From assembly GCF_022637395.1 (NCBI RefSeq), contig NZ_CP093337.1:2712001-2776000 (forward strand): a stretch of 64,000 bases of DNA, read 5' to 3'. The position numbers and the translations under genes are program-made. Below the pieces are notes generated by a model that saw only the letters and a program-made list of their open reading frames with translations, did not search any database and was not told the DNA's origin. The stretch comes from Shinella sp. H4-D48. Lineage in GTDB: Bacteria > Pseudomonadota > Alphaproteobacteria > Rhizobiales > Rhizobiaceae. Positions 35,208 to 44,665 of this stretch are shown piece after piece. The stretch's first letter is position 1; each line of letters begins with the position of its first letter.

Positions 35208-36587
35208 TTATTTCAGTGATTTAGGTCCACTTTTAGTATATCTGGTTGACTTTGGCGAGGCCAACCTGCGCTCAAGCAGCGGAAGCAGTTTCTCCACCAA
35301 AATGTCAAGCTGACCAGCATTAAATTCAAGCGGCATTTGCGCCGGATTTTGTTCTCTTTGAGCTGGCGGACTGTAACTCGATGAAGCTCTATCAAGGTCT
35401 GCCAGAGCAATTGTTACGTCGACACCTGGCTGCAAGGCCACAACTACAGCATTTCTGGCTGCGGTGCGGAACTGCAATTTTCCACTGCTGGATTGAAGGT
35501 GCCTAAGTTCGTCTAGGGAGATATCACTCTCCGGAAAATCACAGAGAGCTACAGGCCGCAGCAATTCTTTTGCCAAGAGACGTCCAAGGCCGCCGAATGC
35601 ATTCGTCCAGAACGTCTCCACACCGAGCCCTCCCGCCACTGCGGCCCAGGCCAACACTTCTGCTCCATCCTTGAAGTCCTGAGCCAAGCGGAAATCTCGC
35701 TCTGCTCCGCCAATTCGGCTTATGATGTAACCTGCAACGAAGTTGTAGATTTCGAGATCGCCCGGAAATGCATGCAGTGAAATATCCTTGATTCGTCTAA
35801 GCAGCCGGACGCGGTGCTCTGCGGGCATTTTGTCAACAAGTGCCAGCGTTTCAAAGTCCGGCGAGACCTCAATGAAATCGCGCACAATTGCACTGGGTAG
35901 CGAAGGTATGGCTTCCTCGGAAACTGCTAGCGACCTACAGGCGGCCGTCACCAACTCACTGTTGCGAGACGCTGGCACGCTGTTCCCGGGCATCAGGTTC
36001 AACAAGACTTCAATCACGAAGAGTCGTCTAACGCGCGTGGGGAGCTGCTTTTGCTGCACTGACTGCCTTGCTGCTTCCAGCCGCTCGATGGTGCCTAAGC
36101 CACTCTTCGGACCATAAAGAGCTGCAGCGCGGGCCACGGCGAAAGTTTCTGTCGACAGGCACGAAGATAGTGAAAGTGCTGCAATGTCGCGGTTCGAAGA
36201 GCTCATGGCGTCGGCAATGATCGCTCCCAGCCACGCCGCCTCAAGACCATTGAGAGAAGGGTAACGTGAGCCACTGCGAAAGTGACGCTCGAAATCTTCG
36301 GACGAAAGGAGGTAGCACCAGCTCGTGAGGGGAGCCAAATCACCATGAAATGTTACAAGCCAGGCGAGCAGCTCATCACGAGCTTGGGAAGAGCCAACGA
36401 TAACAGCGACGGGACGGGCGCTTTGCTCATGCCAAACGACGACTACTGATTTCACAGACCCCTCTTGAGACAGCCGCAAAAACTCCTGGCTCGCGCTATC
36501 TCTCGCTTCCGACTCACCACGGAGCACAGAAGCTAGCTCTTCGCGGCTCAGGAGAGAAAACGACAAGTCGCTCTTAGTCATCATCAT
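35208..36587 (-). CDS. Unknown protein, third gene of the kinase-helicase operon
   Basis: A 459-aa protein, soluble and largely helical, without transmembrane segments or a motif I can name. The N-terminal third has a mixed alpha/beta part (VKSVVVVWHEQSARPVAVIV, residues 45-64), the centre is rich in Ser/Ala helices, and the C-terminus ends in a basic tail (YTKSGPKSLK). Three ATG codons in a row at 36587, 36584 and 36581 overlap the end of the helicase gene by up to 14 nt, so it is translated with it. Its AT content is higher than core genes. It is a candidate effector or adaptor. Confidence 0.7.
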   Translation of the reverse strand: MMMTKSDLSFSLLSREELASVLRGESEARDSASQEFLRLSQEGSVKSVVVVWHEQSARPVAVIVGSSQARDELLAWLVTFHGDLAPLTSWCYLLSSEDFERHFRSGSRYPSLNGLEAAWLGAIIADAMSSSNRDIAALSLSSCLSTETFAVARAAALYGPKSGLGTIERLEAARQSVQQKQLPTRVRRLFVIEVLLNLMPGNSVPASRNSELVTAACRSLAVSEEAIPSLPSAIVRDFIEVSPDFETLALVDKMPAEHRVRLLRRIKDISLHAFPGDLEIYNFVAGYIISRIGGAERDFRLAQDFKDGAEVLAWAAVAGGLGVETFWTNAFGGLGRLLAKELLRPVALCDFPESDISLDELRHLQSSSGKLQFRTAARNAVVVALQPGVDVTIALADLDRASSSYSPPAQREQNPAQMPLEFNAGQLDILVEKLLPLLERRLASPKSTRYTKSGPKSLK

Positions 36588-37710
36588 CGAACAATCCCTG
36601 TGCTGCAGGAGGAAATGCTCCTGCCAAGATTTCCGGAAGGGCTTGGTTAAAATACACCGCGAGTGACGTTTTGGCGCGGGTTACGACCGTATACGCTTTT
36701 TGGCGCGTCAGGTAACTGTCGTCCTCGGCAAATAGCCAATGAAGGGCACGGAACTCAAGCCCCTTACACGACTGGATTGTTGTGATGCATATCCGGCAGC
36801 TATCGGAGAAGTGCCTATCCGGAACCCCGGAGTGGAAAATTTGCGATTTCCCTGCCAATTTAGCGACTTGCTCAAGGGCGTCGAAGACATCATCGCAATC
36901 GGCGCGTCGGCGCACTACTACTCCAATGAGGTCTCCAGGCTCATTGTATGTGTCTAATTGGACATCCAAAGAAGCTACCAGAGCCTCCACCTGAGCCTGT
37001 CGCGAATATGGACCGACGGAGTGCGGCGGAGCCGGTGTGGGGCCGACGTAATGGCAATATGCGGCCAACGTGTAGTCGTCCTGCACAAGGATTCTATCTG
37101 CCATCAGACAGATATCGTGGCTAATCCTGAAGTGGTGCCTCAGATCGATCCTCTGATCGCATATCGCACCGGCGAGCTCCAGCGTGGTCCCACCCTGATA
37201 GACGCGCTGCCTGTCATCTCCCACAAGCATTAGCCGATCGGTCAACCGATTAAGGAATTCCAACTCTTCGAACGAGAGATCTTGAATCTCATCAACTAGA
37301 AGCGCGTCGTATGACACTAGGCGCCCATGTTGATCTAGAAGATCAGCTGCGGCAATGGCTCGGCGCCTGTTTGCCTCGACCAAATCCCCGGAATAAACTG
37401 GAGCGCTGACCCCATAGGTAGCAAAAAAACTATCGACAAATGATCTCATTGTTGTGATCAGCTCTGCCGGAAATCTGTTGTCTCCGCTCAGGGATATAAA
37501 CTCCCGAAGCGTCCTAGTGAACGTTATAAGCTTAGTATTTGCCAGTTGGTGAGGCGGGAGCCTCAGATACTGACCTCGGTGCAATAGAATACTCGTCTTA
37601 CCACTACCTGGTGGTCCGATGAGCATATATTTTCCGCTTACAGGAAGCCCTTCAATAGCATTTATTTGGTCCTGATGCAGGTCGCGGCGGCGTCTCCATA
37701 AAAGGCTCAT
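36574..37710 (-). CDS. Short UvrD/superfamily-1 helicase-like ATPase
   Basis: A 378-aa protein with the SF1 motifs but without the 1B/2B insertions of full UvrD proteins. Walker A is LIGPPGSGKTS (30-40), Walker B LLVDEIQDLSFEEL (137-150), motif III VGDDRQRVYQGG (163-174), motif V TIQSCKGLEFRAL near 320, and motif VI AYTVVTRAKTSL near 347-358. It most likely binds DNA and hydrolyses ATP; a small size like this is typical of helicase partners in multi-gene defence systems. It overlaps the kinase stop by ATGA and the next gene by 14 nt. Confidence 0.82.
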   Translation of the reverse strand: MSLLWRRRRDLHQDQINAIEGLPVSGKYMLIGPPGSGKTSILLHRGQYLRLPPHQLANTKLITFTRTLREFISLSGDNRFPAELITTMRSFVDSFFATYGVSAPVYSGDLVEANRRRAIAAADLLDQHGRLVSYDALLVDEIQDLSFEELEFLNRLTDRLMLVGDDRQRVYQGGTTLELAGAICDQRIDLRHHFRISHDICLMADRILVQDDYTLAAYCHYVGPTPAPPHSVGPYSRQAQVEALVASLDVQLDTYNEPGDLIGVVVRRRADCDDVFDALEQVAKLAGKSQIFHSGVPDRHFSDSCRICITTIQSCKGLEFRALHWLFAEDDSYLTRQKAYTVVTRAKTSLAVYFNQALPEILAGAFPPAAQGLFDDDD

Positions 37711-39032
37711 TGGGCTTGATCCTCACGTTGCTCCAAGCACTTTTCGACTATTAGAGCAGAGCATTCTAAGAATATTGTATAGCACTGCTCTTCTATAGCC
37801 ACTTCATGACCCGCAACATATGCGATCGTGACGGGCGGAGATTTGCACTCTAGAGGCCTATCCTTGCACCTGGCGACCCCGTTGATAGTCAACGTTTCAG
37901 ACCCCACGGCCACCCACAAATCAGTCCTCAGACCAACACCACCATTCACGTTTGCAATCCAATCGAACGCAACCTTAAATTCTTTGCTTGACGTAAAATC
38001 CACTTTGCAACTACAGTCAACCTTATTCTCTGTAAGTTTTACATTGATAAACTCTCTGATTTTTTGAGACACACCATGCAAGTTTATTGATGATTGTTTA
38101 ATGTTGAAACCATTATTACCTACGACTCCCAGAATAATTTCGTTCTGTCTTCGTCGATCCTGATTGAAATCGTTCCAACTGACAGCACGCAATCTTGCAG
38201 AAGGATCCTTTTGCAAGGCTCGTTGAGCTAAAACTGAGAGATAGGACGGAGCATCTGCCCTCACCGGGACTGTCGGGACTATGGTGGCGACAGCATGTGC
38301 GATTAGGTAACGGTTTCCGGCGCCTTTGCTGACCACCTCTTCAAATAACTGCTCCTGCGCCAGAAGATCATGAGTCACAGCTCCGAGCTGATAAAATGTC
38401 AGCGCCCTCCAAAGCTCCGGACCGGCGGGCCAGAGACGAAACATGTATTCAGGGGAGCTGTGACGTGCCGTCGCCACAAACGGCAGTTGACCGGACTCAT
38501 CGGTTCCCGATCCACTATCACTGTCTATCAACCGCACAACCCCAAGATCGAGCAGCGTGGCCTTTTCAAAATCCATAGAGACCACAATGTTGTCGGGCTT
38601 GATATCCCGATGACATATATTGACTGACTCCAAGTATTGCGCGGCTCGAGCAATTTGCACAACAATACCTTCGATCTTGTCTCCTGGAACCAATTTGAGC
38701 GCCTCAGTCAAGCATAGCCCCGGCACTCGCTCCATGAGCATGTAGACAACGCCGTCAGCTTCCCCACAATCGAAGATTCGAACGAGTGTGGGGCATGTGT
38801 GCGTCAAAAGATTTTCTTGGACCAACGCTAGACGAGCCCTGCTCACCACTCCTTCGTTGCCCCTGAGAAAGTTAGGATGATAAATTTTTAATGCTGCCAG
38901 GCCATCAGCAGTTTCGACCTCAAACACGGCTGCACTGGCCCCATGTCCGAGCAGCTCTCGCATTTCCCATTGTTTAGCTTCAGCGAGTTTCCTGGCACTT
39001 TTTTCCAGGCGCGTGACTTCACTCGGATGCAC
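37707..39032 (-). CDS. Serine/threonine protein kinase with unknown C-terminal domain
   Basis: A 441-aa protein started by GTG 39032 with a strong GGGGGGAGGGA site upstream. Residues 22-290 form a Hanks-type kinase: glycine loop LGHGASAAVFEV (29-39), ATP lysine 49 in AALKIYHP, catalytic HRDIKPDN (141-148, Asp143), DLG (162-164) in place of DFG, and SPEY (193-196) as the APE equivalent. No transmembrane helix or PASTA repeats follow; residues 290-441 are an unrecognised domain with seven to eight cysteines, some possibly zinc-binding. Likely a cytoplasmic sensor or signal giver for the helicase and third protein. The gene is noticeably AT-rich. Confidence 0.85.
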   Translation of the reverse strand: MHPSEVTRLEKSARKLAEAKQWEMRELLGHGASAAVFEVETADGLAALKIYHPNFLRGNEGVVSRARLALVQENLLTHTCPTLVRIFDCGEADGVVYMLMERVPGLCLTEALKLVPGDKIEGIVVQIARAAQYLESVNICHRDIKPDNIVVSMDFEKATLLDLGVVRLIDSDSGSGTDESGQLPFVATARHSSPEYMFRLWPAGPELWRALTFYQLGAVTHDLLAQEQLFEEVVSKGAGNRYLIAHAVATIVPTVPVRADAPSYLSVLAQRALQKDPSARLRAVSWNDFNQDRRRQNEIILGVVGNNGFNIKQSSINLHGVSQKIREFINVKLTENKVDCSCKVDFTSSKEFKVAFDWIANVNGGVGLRTDLWVAVGSETLTINGVARCKDRPLECKSPPVTIAYVAGHEVAIEEQCYTIFLECSALIVEKCLEQREDQAQ

Positions 39033-39082
39033 TCGGTCCCTCCCCCCAAAGGAAATATATAGCTACACAGCATTACCCAAAG

Positions 39083-39099
39083 TTGCATAGCTGATGCAA
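39083..39099. promoter_or_regulatory. Inverted repeat upstream of the kinase operon
   Basis: TTGCAT (39083-39088) and ATGCAA (39094-39099) are separated by AGCTG, about 51 nt upstream of the kinase start. The surrounding 39033-39315 stretch contains no gene; TATATA-like sequence at about 39057-39063 could serve as a -10 element. An operator role is possible but unproved. Confidence 0.35.
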
Positions 39100-39315
39100 G
39101 GCTTGCAATGCTGATTGGCAGGGACAATCTGACACCTGTAACAACACCACGCCCGCGAGGCCCGGCACGACACGGTGACGGCTGTCGGCACAACTAAACG
39201 CCAGTGGTCCTTGAGCGGCACCGAACAGGGTTCTTTACGAGCTCCAATCGATCACTGCATCCCTCGTCGCGGCAATGGAACCATGCGGACGGGACGCGGG
39301 CATCAATGCCGCAAA

Positions 39316-42300
39316 CTAAGAGACACCGAAGAGAAGCTCGGGAAGAACGACTTCCCATCCCTCGTGTCTTAAAGTCTCCTGAAAATCCTCGCCGTTGTCG
39401 ACTTTGCGCCATTGAATGATGGCTCTTGCTGAACCTTCAATGAAACCCAGTCCATCCGGCGGCCGATAGCTTTTCGCCATCCGCCCGATTGTCACGCCGA
39501 CCGAGTTCTGGATCAGCCATCGACCATCATTCTCGACTAATGTTACGGGATCATCAGTTCGCAGATGTGCCAAGGCGGCATGCGCCGGATGTGAAGGGCT
39601 CTGCCGACCTGTCCAGGAGAGGTCCACCATCTGCGGCTCCACGAGTTGATAGCGGAGAGAGCGATCGCCGACTTGATCAGTCCTGGCTGTCATTTGTCGC
39701 CGCAGTAAACCCGGGGCATTGGGGCCGATAAGCGGATGCTTGTCCCTGGTAGAAAATATCGCCAGACTGCGCCTGGCGCGTGTCATCGCGACATAGAAAA
39801 GCCGCCTCGGCGCATCCCGATCTTCCCCTCGTGAGTTCCTATCCCAGCCGCCATCCAAGATCACCACATCATCGAATTCGAGCCCCTTGGCGCGATGCGC
39901 GGTCAGGAGCATCAGGCCGCGTTGTTCCTGACGAGCATCCCGTGCCCATTCCGCAAGCATTTCGATAAGGTCGGCGACCGGAACCGCCTTGCCATCCAGC
40001 TCCAAGCTGAATGCCGACAAGGCATCAGATATCATCGTCCACCAACAGTTCGCGGTCTGTGCGGCGATGAACTCCTGCATCTGTGAGATTGTTAGCATCT
40101 TTGCAGAAGCCGCTCTCACGAAGGCGAGGAAAGCCCTTACTTCACGAAGGCGCCAAAAGGGCGGCAAGGTCTCGCTCGCAAGCTGCACCGGAATGCCCCT
40201 CGCCTCACAATAGCTTCGCACCGGTTCCAGAAGACGCCACTCCCGGGCGATGATTGCCGTCTTTGACCAGGACCAATCCGGCACCAGCTGTGACAATCGA
40301 ACCAGTTCATCAACTGCGGCCTGAGGCTGCCCGTCAGCGCTGCAGTGCAATAGTTGAACCCGCCCCTGGGCTACAGGGTCGAGATTGGCAAGCATGCCGC
40401 CTGCTGGAGCTTTTGCACGAGCCCGATCGATAAGGATATCATGCTCTGCCTTCATTCGCCCCGCAGCTGGCGCAATGACCCGGTTGGCGGCAGCAATAAT
40501 CGCTGCGGTCGAACGGTAGTTCTCGATGAGATATGTCGGCTTGGCACTGTAATCCGTTTCGAAGCGCCTGATGAACTCGATCGAGGCGCCGGCGAACGCA
40601 TAGATGTTCTGATCATCATCTCCCACGGCAAAGAGGCTGAGGCGCTGATCCTGGTCGTCGAGGGAGCGGCCGGCTACCGCTGCGATCAACCCATACTCCT
40701 CCGGACCAATGTCCTGGTATTCATCCACCAGGATCCACCGATACCCCTCTATCAACGTTTGGCGAAGTGCCTCGGCTTCTTCCTTCTGGAGACCGTCGCC
40801 CTTCAGCAAGGCCGTTGCTTCCACCACTACCTTGTCGAAGTCGCGCTGACTGTCTGTGTCAATCTGCCCGGCAAAGCTTGCGCCCACCAACCGCATGGCC
40901 AATGCGTGGCAAGTCGACACTGTCACGGCGATTGCGTCGTCGCCGATGAGGTCCTTCAGTCGCCTGCGAATTTCAACGGCGGCATGGCGATTGTATGTAA
41001 GCACCAGGATACCGCGAGAATCCTCACGTCGGATCCTAACCAGATAGGCAACGCGATGCACCAAGACGCGCGTCTTGCCGGATCCAGGGCCCGCGAGCAC
41101 CAGCACATTTGTCTGCTCACGATCGTCTGCAACGATCTTTGACTGCGTTTGACTGCCTAGATCATCGACGATCCGACGCCAGCTTTCCGGTGTCGTCTGT
41201 CTGCGAAGCTCTCCGGCGCGGTCTGGCATCCACCGCTTTAGGAAGCTTTCCTTCTCCAATTGGAAATAGTCGGACGCCAATCGCTCAGCCTCATCGATAG
41301 AGATGAGGCCACGAGACGCGTAGGCCGCCATGATGTGGGTCTGAATGGTTTGTTCGCTGTAATGCTCTTCGAGAGGCAGAAAGTCCTTCTGGGTGAATTG
41401 GCCTGTGCCAGGGCGTAAGTTCACGGTAATCGCAGGTCTAAAGATCGTGAGGCCTCGCCCGAGCGTTATTACCCCCTGCTCGTGAAGCCACATCAGCGCC
41501 CGGCTCAAGAGCTTTGTTTCATCACGGACAGATCCTTTCAGAAAGACGTCTCCCATGATGGCGCCTTGCAGCTTGCCGATCGTCGTCTCGACTCTGATGT
41601 CCTTGCCGCGTGTTCCCTTTGGCACAAGCCCCTCCAGGTGCAGCAGCAGCAATTCCGATCCACGTCGCCGAAGCTCCGCAGTTCTGCTCAGCACCTCCCA
41701 GGATCGTTGTAGCCGCACCAGGCATGTGCTCCTATTCAGCTTCTGGACATGCACATTGCCACGGCCTCCGTCCTCATCACGCCCATCCTGCGCAAAACTA
41801 CGAAGGTGAGCTTCGACCAAATCAGGACGAACGCTTGCATGACCCTGGTCACGTAGCATCTGACAGGTCGTCGCAAGGTGCAGGGGGTAGGCCTCCCCAT
41901 CTTCGGCATCTGGCGCATTTTCGCGCAAAGCCCCAATCAGCGCAGTCTCTAGAGAAGCTGCCATCTGAAACCTGTGTCGCGAAGCTCCTTCAATACCGAT
42001 ATGCACGAACATGGTGATGGCGGTGTCGTCGGTTGCAATGCCGAGGGTTTCGAGATCGGATAATGCTTTGCGGAGAGCGCCACCTGTGAGGCCGCTCGCT
42101 CCGGAAAGTTCATCCGTAGATACTCCAGCATCCGAAGGGGCGGTCATCAGGTGCTGCACCAAGGCTATGAGTTGCTTGCGCCGCGGTCCTGTGATCTCCG
42201 CCTTTGTCAGAATGACATCGGCCTCCTGCATGGTGCGAATTCGCAGAGATGAGGGAAAAACCTGCACACGGTTCTCGTCGCGTGTCAGCAAGGTGGATTC

Positions 42301-44430
42301 TTCAAGCCAAGCGATTGCGGTCTTGACCCTCGTGTCGTCGGTCGCACTGTCGCGCTCAAAATCCTGCGCTGTGTCCTCGCGAACGATCTCACCAGGCGTC
42401 GCGACGACACCTCCCCGGTGCTTGCCCTTCGCATCCAGGCGACGCAGAGCCTTCAAGATCCCACTGATCTCATGACGAGCCAAGCGAGAGCGTGCGCTGA
42501 GCGAGAACTGTCGCTCGACATCGTCCGTGTTGAACAACAAAACACACACAGCAGGACTGCGATCTCGCCCGGCGCGCCCTGCCTCTTGCAGATAGTTCTC
42601 TAGCGATCCGGGTATATCTCCATGGACCACAAGCCGGATGTCGGGCTTGTCGATCCCCATGCCGAAAGCATTAGTCGCGGCAATGATCCTGAGGTCACCT
42701 ACCCGGAAGCGTTCCTGCGTATCCTGCTTGCGTTCGGGTGTTAGGCCGGCATGAAAGTAGTCAGCGGCCAATCCCTGCTGCTGCAAGAAGCCAGCCACTT
42801 TTTCGGTTGCAGCACGCGTAGCGCAGTAAACGACCGCCCCCGACACTCCCTCTTGCGGGAGTGCGCGCTCGATGGTGTCCAGGATGTCCGCCAGTTTACG
42901 ACTGCGGTGGGTTTCCTGGACTTCGAAGGTGAGGTTGTTACGCGTTGCCCCTCCGTCGAGCAGCAAGAGCTCCACTCCGAGGCGAGCGTGGAAGTGGTCC
43001 CTGATATCGCGCACTACCTCAGGCTTGGCCGTCGCAGTCAGACAGATGACGGGTGCCGGCTCTCGATCCCCGGTGTATTCGCGGATGAACCGCGATACGT
43101 AACGATAGTCCGGTCTGAAGTCGTGTCCCCACTTCGACACGCAATGGGCCTCATCGAGGATCCAGTAGCCGACCTCACGCTGCGACAGGATCGAACGCAC
43201 GGAAGCATTTCGCAGCTGCTCAGGCGAAATCAGCAAGATGGCCGCCTCACCCATCCGGATTTGATCTAGTGCTGCATGCCGCTCTGGCAGTGACAGAAGA
43301 CCGTTGATCGTCACGCAACTGGAGATGCCATGTCGTGCAAGACCTTGGACCTGATCAGCCATAAGAGCCACCAATGGGGAGATCACGACAGACAGAGCGC
43401 CGGTCTTGTCGAACCGTGAAAGCGCTGGGATTTGATAGCAGACAGATTTACCAGTGCCAGTCGGCAGGATGCCAAGCACCGATCGGCCAGCCATTGCCTC
43501 TGCGACGATGCGCTCTTGCAAGGGACGACCGGCATCATCCTTCGGCTCGGCTCGAAACCCCTCAAACCCGAACCAGCGCGACAACGCTTTCTTTGGATCG
43601 TTTCTCTCCCGGCACCACTGACAACGGTCGTCGTCGCATGCCTTGTCGCGGAGGTGCCTGACGATCTGCGCGGCCTCACGGAACTGCGCCCGCACCCAAG
43701 GCGGCATGACAGAATCTCCGCCCGCGACAGAGATCCAGGAGAGCGCATAGGCCATCGGCCACCCCAGATGGGGCGACGAAAGGCGTTGCAATACGTCTCG
43801 CACTCGAGCTGCGCAGGCCTGCCCCTCCAGGAGCTGCTGGATCGCCCGTTCGGCGGCTAAAGGAGTAGGGCGAGCAGCTCGGCGCAAGTCGGCGAAAAAA
43901 GCGTCGAAACCACCGCTGCCTGGCGCGCAGGTCGAGAGATAGTGGTAGGCTTCGATGACTGCCGGCGCACGATCTGCGAGGCTCCTAAAGGCCTCTATCT
44001 GATTTGCCAGGATCTGAAGAACCAGGCGAGCGTCCAATTCTGGATCATTGACATGCCCGGCCTGCAGCCGTCCATCATGATGATGCTTGACCAGGTGATG
44101 GTAAGGATTGCGCGGAAACGCCAGTGGATTCAGCCAGAGCGTGTCGACAGGGCCTGACGAGAGCCGGCCAAAGCTGGGCCTCGCTGCGGTCAGATGCGGA
44201 AGATCATGCCGGAGAATATTATGACCGAGCAGAAACTCGGCCTCTGACGCCATTTTCTCCAGTCGATCGAGTGCAGCGTCGAGATCTCTGTCTCGGAAGA
44301 CTACCTTCTCGAGGTCACGAGACCGGACCGCCGCAAAGGCAAAGATCTTGGAGCTTTCTGGGTTGACCTCGAGGTCGATCGACAGACACCGGTCAACAAA
44401 TGAAGGGGCAGTATTGTCGATGTTGCACAC
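39316..44430 (-). CDS. Exonuclease-RecQ-UvrD triple-fusion helicase, 1704 aa
   Basis: One continuous reading frame joins three enzymes. Residues about 10-145 look like a DnaQ-type 3'-5' exonuclease: SIDLEV (17-22, first Asp/Glu), LGHNILRHDL (68-77) and GHVNDPELDA (125-134) as DEDDh-like motifs. Residues about 300-680 are RecQ: GILPTGTGKS (320-329), LDEAHCVSKWGHDFRP (425-440), QEAGRAGRDRS (615-625). Residues about 1100-1580 are UvrD: LAGPGSGKT (1112-1120), VDEYQD (1235-1240), GDDDQNIYAFAGA (1270-1282), AHRAKGLEF (1511-1519), FYVAMTRARR (1545-1554). The start is GTG 44430 with AAAG next to it, possibly leaderless. Normal core RecQ and UvrD are separate and smaller. Probably a defence or repair helicase. 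Confidence 0.88.
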   Translation of the reverse strand: MCNIDNTAPSFVDRCLSIDLEVNPESSKIFAFAAVRSRDLEKVVFRDRDLDAALDRLEKMASEAEFLLGHNILRHDLPHLTAARPSFGRLSSGPVDTLWLNPLAFPRNPYHHLVKHHHDGRLQAGHVNDPELDARLVLQILANQIEAFRSLADRAPAVIEAYHYLSTCAPGSGGFDAFFADLRRAARPTPLAAERAIQQLLEGQACAARVRDVLQRLSSPHLGWPMAYALSWISVAGGDSVMPPWVRAQFREAAQIVRHLRDKACDDDRCQWCRERNDPKKALSRWFGFEGFRAEPKDDAGRPLQERIVAEAMAGRSVLGILPTGTGKSVCYQIPALSRFDKTGALSVVISPLVALMADQVQGLARHGISSCVTINGLLSLPERHAALDQIRMGEAAILLISPEQLRNASVRSILSQREVGYWILDEAHCVSKWGHDFRPDYRYVSRFIREYTGDREPAPVICLTATAKPEVVRDIRDHFHARLGVELLLLDGGATRNNLTFEVQETHRSRKLADILDTIERALPQEGVSGAVVYCATRAATEKVAGFLQQQGLAADYFHAGLTPERKQDTQERFRVGDLRIIAATNAFGMGIDKPDIRLVVHGDIPGSLENYLQEAGRAGRDRSPAVCVLLFNTDDVERQFSLSARSRLARHEISGILKALRRLDAKGKHRGGVVATPGEIVREDTAQDFERDSATDDTRVKTAIAWLEESTLLTRDENRVQVFPSSLRIRTMQEADVILTKAEITGPRRKQLIALVQHLMTAPSDAGVSTDELSGASGLTGGALRKALSDLETLGIATDDTAITMFVHIGIEGASRHRFQMAASLETALIGALRENAPDAEDGEAYPLHLATTCQMLRDQGHASVRPDLVEAHLRSFAQDGRDEDGGRGNVHVQKLNRSTCLVRLQRSWEVLSRTAELRRRGSELLLLHLEGLVPKGTRGKDIRVETTIGKLQGAIMGDVFLKGSVRDETKLLSRALMWLHEQGVITLGRGLTIFRPAITVNLRPGTGQFTQKDFLPLEEHYSEQTIQTHIMAAYASRGLISIDEAERLASDYFQLEKESFLKRWMPDRAGELRRQTTPESWRRIVDDLGSQTQSKIVADDREQTNVLVLAGPGSGKTRVLVHRVAYLVRIRREDSRGILVLTYNRHAAVEIRRRLKDLIGDDAIAVTVSTCHALAMRLVGASFAGQIDTDSQRDFDKVVVEATALLKGDGLQKEEAEALRQTLIEGYRWILVDEYQDIGPEEYGLIAAVAGRSLDDQDQRLSLFAVGDDDQNIYAFAGASIEFIRRFETDYSAKPTYLIENYRSTAAIIAAANRVIAPAAGRMKAEHDILIDRARAKAPAGGMLANLDPVAQGRVQLLHCSADGQPQAAVDELVRLSQLVPDWSWSKTAIIAREWRLLEPVRSYCEARGIPVQLASETLPPFWRLREVRAFLAFVRAASAKMLTISQMQEFIAAQTANCWWTMISDALSAFSLELDGKAVPVADLIEMLAEWARDARQEQRGLMLLTAHRAKGLEFDDVVILDGGWDRNSRGEDRDAPRRLFYVAMTRARRSLAIFSTRDKHPLIGPNAPGLLRRQMTARTDQVGDRSLRYQLVEPQMVDLSWTGRQSPSHPAHAALAHLRTDDPVTLVENDGRWLIQNSVGVTIGRMAKSYRPPDGLGFIEGSARAIIQWRKVDNGEDFQETLRHEGWEVVLPELLFGVS

Positions 44431-44563
44431 CTTTATGTAAACCGATTTTCGCTCTGGATTGCCAAGCCACCCTGACGCAAGTCTGTTCCGGGCAATCAGA
44501 GATGGTAAGCATCAAACAACAATGGTGCGGGTGGTGCAAGCTCGCGCAATCTCTGAGCAGTTG

Positions 44564-44576
44564 CTTCGTGACGAAG
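44564..44576. promoter_or_regulatory. Palindrome between the fusion helicase and DUF3883 genes
   Basis: CTTCGT (44564-44569) and ACGAAG (44571-44576) form a 13-bp palindrome with a 1-nt centre. It lies in the 235-bp gap between the divergent starts at 44430 and 44666, and may serve both promoters. TTGACC occurs at about 44595 as a possible -35 element. Confidence 0.35.
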
Positions 44577-44665
44577 TTTTCCTCGATCTTCTCTGTTGAC
44601 CTCGGAGCGGGGGACAGACTTCATAATTAAATGACAGCTGAATAGGCGGCTTGTAACGTTGGCTC

